Source of the DNA: Tetmemena sp. SeJ-2015
Lineage: Eukaryota > Ciliophora > Spirotrichea > Sporadotrichida > Oxytrichidae
Assembly: GCA_027382625.1 (NCBI GenBank)
Contig: JAJKFJ010022370.1
Span: forward strand, 102,450 to 166,449
Direction: 5' to 3'
Length of the DNA: 64,000 bases
Position numbers and translations under genes: made by a program. Shown one piece after another: positions 57,333-64,000 of the stretch. The stretch's first letter is position 1, and each line of letters starts with the position of its first letter. The notes below the pieces were generated by a model. The model ran no database searches and was not told where the DNA came from. It saw only the letters and a list, made by a program, of their open reading frames with translations.

Positions 57333-59362
57333 TCAATCGCTACTAATATAAGATTAAAAATTGTCTCTATATCTTTTTATAACCTCTCTTACATCATCCT
57401 CTCTCCTTTTTGCTATTTCACATAAGAAAGGAATATACCTCTCTAGCTCTTTATCATCCAAGTCGTCATACCAACTTATTATCTCCAATCCATTGTCCGG
57501 ATTAGTGAAGTTAAAATTGTCACCAATATTATCGATGATTATAGTCTTTGATAGGTCTCGACCAATGAGGGATAAATCCTTGATAGCGAAGTGCTTCTTC
57601 CGCTTGCAGTGCTAACGATAGAGGCGATGGGAGATTTATTTCTTCCTGTCAACGGAATTGAGAATCCAATCTGCGTAATCGGAGAGAGCAGCCGTGAAAA
57701 TTACGATCTCAAAATGCACAGAGAGCTCGGAGAGAAATTTATTAAGACCAGGTCTGACCATGTAGAACACTTCTCTTTCACCTGAATCGTTTTCTTCCTC
57801 CTAGAATTGGTGAATAAAATATCAGATAACTTACATCTTCAAAATGGATAAGCGTTTCATCAAGATCTAGCACCAGAGTATAAAGTCTGCCATCATCTTC
57901 TTTTTCAGGGAGAAAGGGCTGAATGACTTCTGGTAAATCATCTTCTTCATTATCTCCTTCTTCTATTTCGCAAGCATATTAGCTGAAGGGGAACATGTCA
58001 AACTATTTTTCAGAAACTCTTTCTTAGTTTCTTTGCTATATCAAATAAAGAATAGAGAATTAGATAAAGTATAACTATCGAAAGCTTCTTCAGATAATTA
58101 TAAATACTTTTTTAAAAAAATTAAAAATCTTTCAGATATAATTCTAAGCTTGAATGAGATTTTATATATAATCTCTTTTTATCTCAATATAGTTTATAAT
58201 TTTTGCATAATTTTGGATTTGATAATAATAGAAAGAGGCAAATTCTATTATTTCTTGCAAAGCTGAAGATATTGATGGTTAGATATTCTAGGTGAGTTAA
58301 TTAAATTCACTGAACTCATCAACTCGAGATGCGCAATTCGTTCCCAAAGTAAAATCAGTTCTTTAAGTTTCCATTAAAGATTGTTACTCTCTTGATAATT
58401 ACACATCTTTTTACAGTTCTTCCCTCTCATCGTATTCTATTCCATCAGTTCCATAATGTTAATTTATTGAGAATTTTTCATATACTTTATCAGGTGAAAC
58501 ATCAATAACCATTATTTAGTTCTAATCCGTTTCATAATTGATGAACTAATCTTGATATAGATTCCTGCTTTTCTTTTGTTGTGTCCTCTCGTTAATACTA
58601 TCTCTTGAGTAAGTTTTATTTATAGCTGAGTTTCTATTTCGGAGCACTGGAGTTTTGTTATTATGTTCTTGAGGTCTTATTATCAAACTATGTCTCATGC
58701 TATTATTCACTGAATGAGTTGATTTATTTAGGGCTTCGTAATTACTAGAAGAAGAGTCTATGCTCTTTGTCTATTAATTTTCTTTGAAGTTTGGATTCCT
58801 AGATTTCTTAGTTCGATTTACAACTTAACTTACTGAGTTTCCTTCTCTCTATGAATTAGTAAGTTTCTATGAATTTGACTTCACATTTATAAGTGGGGCG
58901 GAACTGCACCTACTCAGGTCATAGGTTTTCAAAGGTGGGTTTAAAATGAATTAATAGTGTTTTCACTTAATCGACTGCAATTTTCTAACTTCTCTAAAAT
59001 AAAAAATGCTTCTTGCTTTGAGTACTTATTGTAAGGAGAGGTTGATTCTGTAGGTTTTAAATAGTCTTGGGATAATTTTGATCCTAGTTCAAAAGAGATC
59101 TCTGGTTTCTTGATGATTGCTAATTTTTGCAATAGTCAATATATTCGTAGATTTATAGAAGATGAAATACAAACTATTAAATTTCAAGTGGGAGATCTTC
59201 CCTTAGGACTGCACCATCTTTTCATTTGGTTTCTTCTTAAATGTTGCCTCCCCTCATTGTTAAAGGAGAGATAAGGGACTTTGGTTGTGAATAAAGTTCT
59301 AGTTGGGCCTTTTGGCTGTTCTTTGGTGGGGGAGTCAGCGCTTGTAGGGAATTCACGCTCAT
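57333..59362 (-). CDS. FCP/SCP-type HAD phosphatase with long disordered N-terminus
   Basis: The C-terminal catalytic domain carries the phosphatase signature LVLDLDETLIHFE near 57860, then VFYMVRPGLNKFLSEL, VIFTAALSDYADWILN and IIIDNIGDNFNFT. These are the HAD motifs of CTD-phosphatase-like enzymes that remove phosphate from Ser/Thr (for example on RNA polymerase II or SMAD-like targets). A GT-AG intron lies near 57790-57832. The N-terminal 450 residues are Ser/Asn/Gln-rich (RCSSAPLINVKSNSQKLTNS; IMVIDVSPDKVYEKF). Frame changes near 58000-58140, 58930 and 59190 leave the exact start uncertain; ATG 59362 (MSVNSLQALTPPP) is one choice. TGA stop at 57333. Confidence 0.82.
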
Positions 59363-59399
59363 ATTTACTCACAATTAAGTTAAATTTTAATTTAGTAAT

Positions 59400-60190
59400 T
59401 CTAAAATGGTAGCCTATACTATAGAAGACCCACTATCATTCACTGTTTGCTTGTGATTTTAATTTATTTATAAACAAAACAGTCGCACACCGCAAATCAT
59501 GGATTATAGCAAGCTAATGAGAAAATTTAATTATCAGACTTACATATTTAATTAATTTTTGCAAAATAATTAGATCCAAACTCATTTAAATAAATCTTAA
59601 CAAATTCATCTTACATACTTATTGAGTAAAATATATTTCTTCAATAATAAATAAGACAATAATACTATCATCTCATCAAGATAATTAATATAATTTAATA
59701 AAGATTTTTACCCTAATTATCTGATATTTAATTACCTTACACAGCCCCTACCCAAATTCAAGACCTCAATACTTTCTATTTTATTGAAATTATTTAGGGG
59801 TATTGAAGTGCTTCTCCTTTTTTTATTCTTCATAACATTCAAATAAAATCTCAAGAATATTAAATCAATAATTCTCATTAAATTCTAAGAATTAATTCCG
59901 CAAACTAATACTGATATCTTTTATTCTTAATTTTATCTGGCACTCTTTTTGAGTCGACTAAGAAAAGTAAAATAAAAATTGACATGCTCCAAAATTTAAA
60001 ATCCTAAATTATAACTATCAAAATAATCTAAATCCCAAAACAATTAAGCATTTTGATTTTTTGCAGATTTTAATTTAAAAGGATTTTTATGAGAATCTTT
60101 AATGAAAAACGATGAGGAAGTGAACTTTCTTCCTCTTGAAATTTGAATGGGAAGATGAAAAAAGAGGGAAATTTTTTAATGTAATTAGTA
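59400..60190. other. AT-rich intergenic DNA
   Basis: About 790 bp with no supported gene. A C/T-biased stretch around 59740-59830 shows nothing recognisable. Confidence 0.6.
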
Positions 60191-60193
60191 TAT

Positions 60194-61674
60194 TCAGCTG
60201 TCTTTAATAGTTTAAGTGAGCGGCATTTCCATCTCCAAATCAAAATTCATTCCTTCCCTAAAATAGCTTGCACATTTAATCGCATAGTTCTAAATCTAGC
60301 GCCTTATTTATAGTGAAATTAAAGACTGGAAAATCTGTGGGAGTTGCAAATCATCGACCAACATACAAGCAAACTCCTCTGGGATGTTATCAGGGTTGGT
60401 TATGTCCCAAGTGAACTGGTCTTTTAGGATCCACTTTCCCCAAGATATGTCCAAATTTATCTCTACTAAGTGCTCTATTTCTGCTTCTAGCGTGAGTTCA
60501 GGCCCTATAAAGCTTAATTTGGCGAGTTTTGTATTACAATACTGTCAAATTCAAATTGGAAAATAATAATTATATATAATTAAGTGGAACATGGCGCCAG
60601 TAAAATCGACTTATTTAATTCATATTGTACCTAGTTAGATGTCTTCAAAAATTAATATTACATGTGTTCTTTCATGATATTTAAAGTGAAAGAGATTATA
60701 TGATTACTATTACTTAAAAATATTGATAGTAAAAAGTTTCTTTCTCAAAAGGAGGATTATTAATTTAAATCTAAGACAATAGAATTAAATTTATGATTCT
60801 TATAAAAATGAAGCCATATTAGCAATCTTAGATTAGCTGGAGATAATCTTAATCTGTTTTCCTTAATTAGAGCTCTTTGCTTATCAGAAACGTGATATGA
60901 TTCACAAATGCTAGAGTTATAATTATTTAAAGAATGAATTGAGTTACTTTCTATTTAATGGCTCTCGTACTGCTTAAATTTAGGCCCCAGATGCTCTGCC
61001 AAAAAGAGAGTTGCAAAAATCTTCATATCATATAGGTTCTTGTTGTCCAGTGGCCAAAGAAAATGATCTGATATTAGCTCGTCAAACCACTCTGCCTTAT
61101 AAGAAACGTAGACATAATTCACCCACTGATCTGTTGCAAACTATTAATTCTCAAATTTTGGCAATCTAAAAGAGCATTCTCCTGCTTTGTCATTCATGCA
61201 AACTCTTATATCTCCAACTTATGATATTCCTGAGAGATGTGGCCTCGTATTAACACTGACTCTTCGACTGTCGACCTGTATCTCACTTATATTTTGGAAA
61301 GTTAAACTTACAAGCTTTTAATCGAGAAATTTTATGTGCATCTCTTGTTCGCCTTACGGCTCAATTTTTCTTAAGGCGCTCAAATCAGGAGAATTTTGAA
61401 CCTCCGACCCAAATGGAGAGGTCTAGGCTTGTTTCATTTCTGTATGATTGATGGTCTTTGCATCTAGATAGGACCGGCTCGTTGTATCGATTTAAGTGGA
61501 AGCCTCAATAGATGAAGTGGAATGCTCCACATTTAGCAAAGTTTCAAGGCCCTCATTAACCTTGGTTGGCGATTACTCATTAAGCTTATTAATTTTTAAC
61601 CTAAAAATAATAAGCTTTTTTGTGTCATCATTTTGTGGGTTATACTCTGATTTCAATAGAAATTCATCACTCAT
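60194..61674 (-). CDS. SNF5: SNF5/SMARCB1-family chromatin remodelling subunit
   Basis: SNF5 is a core subunit of SWI/SNF-RSC nucleosome remodellers. Start MSDEFLLKSEYNPQNDDTKK at 61674. A Ser/Thr-rich N-region is followed by a 36-nt intron near 61278-61313 and an ordered part (GDIRVCMNDKAGECSFRLPK; YVSYKAEWFDELISDHFLWP). The diagnostic SNF5 domain lies at about 60560-60200: LVEINLDISWGKWILKDQFT, WDITNPDNIPEEFACMLVDD, LQLPQIFQSLISLQIRRQI. An AT-rich interruption at about 60570-60960 separates the two halves. Stop TGA at 60194. The domain is shorter than in animals and seems to hold one repeat clearly. Confidence 0.8.
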
Positions 61675-61770
61675 CTTAATGCAATTACAATAGGTAGATT
61701 ATGCAACTCACAAATTGAGATCCTTTTTCTCAAATACCACTTTATTCTTCTTAAAGGAAATAAAGAATAA

Positions 61771-63656
61771 TCAAATTTAAGTGATAAGTTTGCCCATTCT
61801 AAAAATTCCTTGCACTATTTAGCCATCTTCTCCAACCAATTTCCCTTTTCCATGATACTTGCCATCTTACCACTCTCCTTCATAGACTATTCCATTTACC
61901 CCATTAAACTTGCCTCTCCCATTTTCTCTACAATTTTTCCATTCCCCTCTGTATATGCTTCCATCTGGCCACTGGAAAGTACCCATCCCATGGTATTTTC
62001 CATTTTACCAGTCTCCATCATACTTTGCCCCGTTTGCAGTTTTGTAGACACCCCGTCCGTGATACTTCCCTTTCTACCAGAGTCCCTCGAACCGGCTTCC
62101 ATCAGGAAAAGTTAATATTCCAAATCCATGAGACAATCCACTCTTCCAATCTCCTTCATAAATCGAACCATCATTATAGATAATGAGTCCTAGGCCTTCA
62201 GGATCTCCAGCTACAAGAAAAATTAGAAATACTTAAAATTTAATAAGTGATCCCTTGTATCTGGATCCATCTGGGAATTACATAAACCCTTCCTCATCTA
62301 AATAGTTATTCTAGTTTATTCTAGGTGGTTGACTTTATTATTGTTAGCTGCTCTTTTTGTTTTAAATCTAAGGAAGTCTTTGCTAGCTCTCTTCGTGCTA
62401 AGACTTAACAGTTAGAGATTAACCTCTTCCACTTTTTTAACTTTTTACAGGTGGAAACCTCTCTTCAGAAAAAAGTGAAAATTTTAAAGACCTGGGTGAG
62501 TATTGAGGCTCCGGTTGAATGGTGCTTAGATTTACTGATTTCTTTTTACCGAATGGCTGCTTTGGTGAATTTTATACAGCAATGCCAGCTTGGTTAGATT
62601 TCGGTATATCTGGGAAATTGAAAGATCTTTGTTCATTTACTTGATGATTAGTAGCATCTCTCTTTTGAGGTGATGGACTGCTTAGCATTGATAAGTTAGG
62701 TGATACTTTCTTCTTCAAAGAGGATTTCTCGATTGAAGCGTTTGGACTATCTATCTTGCTAGTTGGAGATTTATTTGAGAAGGGCATATCATTATACTTG
62801 AACTAAAAACCCTCAGGGGGCTCTAAAAGAAAAATATAAAGTGGATTAGAAAATCTTACACCCAACCATGAACTAGTTTTTATCCCAATAGCCCAATTTA
62901 AACTTGCCGTCAGGGTAAACTTTCTTTCCAATGCCAAATGGTTTGCCATTTACCCACTCACCATCGTAACGTCTACCATCAGGCCAAAACTTGACTCCCC
63001 TGCCATGTGGTTTTCCATCTTACCACTCGCCTTCATATACTCTGCCATTTGGGTATATGCCCTTTCCATTGATAAACTTGCCGTCTATCCAGTGACCATC
63101 AAATTAAGTCCCATTCGCTAGTTGCTTGATTCCATTTCCATTCGCCTTTCCATTCAGCCAATCGCCTGTGTACTTTACTCCGTCAGCCATAACCTTCACA
63201 CCCTATCCGTTTGGCAGACCATCACTCCAACTTCCTGTGTACTTCCCTCCATCTGGGTATGTGCAAGTTCCCATTCCCTCAGGTTGATTGTTTGCCCACT
63301 CTCCGTCGTACACAGTTCCATCAGCGCAAGACTTAATTCCCTTGCCATGAAACTTCCCCTCCTTCCACTCTCCTTCATATCTGTCACCGTTTGCCCACAA
63401 ATACAATCCTAATAAAGTTATAGTAAGATTTTAGTTACCTTTTCCGTTTGGCTTATCATCTTCGTATTCCCCGTGGTACTCAGTTCCGTCCTTATTCACT
63501 CGCTTTCCGAGTCCGCTTCTCTTTCCAAATTTAAACTAGCCCTCATATTAATCTCCGTTAGGATATTAACTTGCCATCAATGAGGTAGGCCACTCAGAAG
63601 TTTACCTTAATACTTGAGTCCTCCCTCTAGTTAATTTCTTGGTCTTATCCGGACAT
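61771..63656 (-). CDS. MORN-repeat protein with disordered middle
   Basis: Two blocks of MORN repeats (GxYxGxWxxGxxxGxG) bind membranes or scaffold cytoskeleton. Block 1 (63600-62900) includes YLWANGDRYEGEWKEGKFHG, YDGEWANNQPEGMGT and YEGEWQDGKPHGRGVKFWPD. Block 2 (62210-61800) includes YEGDWKSGLSHGFGILTFPD and YEGEWQDGKYHGKGKLVG. The 160 residues between are Ser/Pro/Gln/Lys-rich (SPNLSMLSSPSPQKRD). A 30-nt intron lies at 63408-63438, and other breaks are near 62840 and 62230. The start is uncertain: ATG 63656 is out of frame with the first repeat LKYQGKLLSGLPHG, and a frame slip near 63575 occurs. TGA stop at 61771. Confidence 0.88.
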
Positions 63657-63679
63657 TTAAAAAAAATTGGAATTTAAAA

Positions 63680-64000
63680 AAGAAAATTAAAATTAGGACG
63701 CATACGACCGGACTAGCCGGTCCCCTTTCCCCCAAGGCTTTTCTGGTTTTGGTAATCCATTGACTGGGGGGTGAGTGCTTAAAAGAGGCAAAAGGGAAAA
63801 AGGCAGCCCAAGCCCTGGGGAAGGTGGTGAGCTCCACTGGAGAGAAATCAAAAGGGGGTGGTTCCACTCACCCCCCTAATCCTTGTAGGCGTGGAGGGAC
63901 GAGATCTATGGGCAAAACTCATTTAGCAGCTGGACAGCGAAGCCAAACTACGGAGCGCGACTTTCTCTCGGGCCCAAGCTACCTGAATTTTTTTTTCCCA
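63680..64000. other. GC-rich block of unknown nature
   Basis: An abrupt change to GC-rich sequence runs to the window end. It contains a 12-bp inverted repeat (GGGGGGTGAGTG near 63764, CACTCACCCCCC near 63865) and a small hairpin ACCGG-ACTAG-CCGGT near 63709. An open frame crosses into the MORN gene, but its amino-acid composition looks non-coding. Confidence 0.5.

Noticed and set aside
63631..63867. Upstream in-frame extension of the MORN gene starting MEPPPFDF
   Set aside because: It crosses the GC-rich block and a poly-A/T tract with biased composition; it is probably a chance open frame.

Overview
The window looks like germline (micronuclear-type) DNA of a spirotrich ciliate related to Oxytricha, Stylonychia or Tetmemena. 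Two lines of evidence support this. (1) Long reading frames with recognisable domains read TAA and TAG as sense codons (glutamine), and only TGA works as a stop. (2) Many of these genes are interrupted by short, mostly AT-rich segments that do not behave as GT-AG introns. Each is bounded by a direct repeat of 3-8 bp, and removing the segment with one repeat copy restores a conserved protein motif, usually also restoring the frame. This is the pointer/IES arrangement of spirotrich germline DNA. I resolved 27 such segments (8-154 bp). Ordinary short GT-AG introns of about 20-60 nt occur in the same genes. I saw no C4A4 telomere repeats, no TBE-type transposon and no tRNA, rRNA or CRISPR.

Layout. 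0-9 kb: a sorting-nexin (PX) gene on the minus strand, a Gln-rich unknown on the plus strand, then two Gln/coiled-coil genes on the minus strand. 9-15.6 kb, plus strand: a FAM166/CIMIP2-like ciliary protein, the autophagy E1 enzyme ATG7, and the gamete fusogen HAP2/GCS1. 15.8-21 kb, plus: a coiled-coil gene and an AGC protein kinase. 21-25 kb, minus: CDC123, a small helical ORF, a CFAP157/BBOF1-like ciliary coiled-coil gene and a two-span membrane protein. 25-28.3 kb: a plus-strand unknown, a minus-strand membrane protein, and a theta-like glutathione S-transferase. 28.4-33.3 kb, plus: a secreted two-domain glycosidase ending in a family GH1 beta-glucosidase, followed by a second, 5'-truncated GH1 copy. 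33.4-39 kb: a MAP kinase kinase, a disordered gene, an 88-aa minus-strand gene and a PP2A B''-type regulatory subunit. 39-42 kb, minus: a disordered charged protein downstream of a telomere-end-binding-protein-beta/TPP1-like gene. 42.6-50 kb: a class-3 aldehyde dehydrogenase, small membrane and secreted proteins, and an E2-fold plus LRR protein. 50-54 kb: a coding fragment flanked by inverted repeats and a PH-like protein kinase. 55-64 kb, minus: an RCC1-repeat protein, an FCP/SCP-type phosphatase, SNF5 and a MORN-repeat protein. The last 300 bp are an abrupt GC-rich block.

The genes are mostly unrelated housekeeping, ciliary and signalling genes, packed with gaps of roughly 25-200 bp. I see no operon-like functional cluster apart from the two GH1 units. 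Several genes carry 1-2 nt frame breaks not explained by pointers. Some lie at homopolymers and may be assembly indels. All translations here are manual readings of the sequence; family names rest on motif recognition, not on searches.
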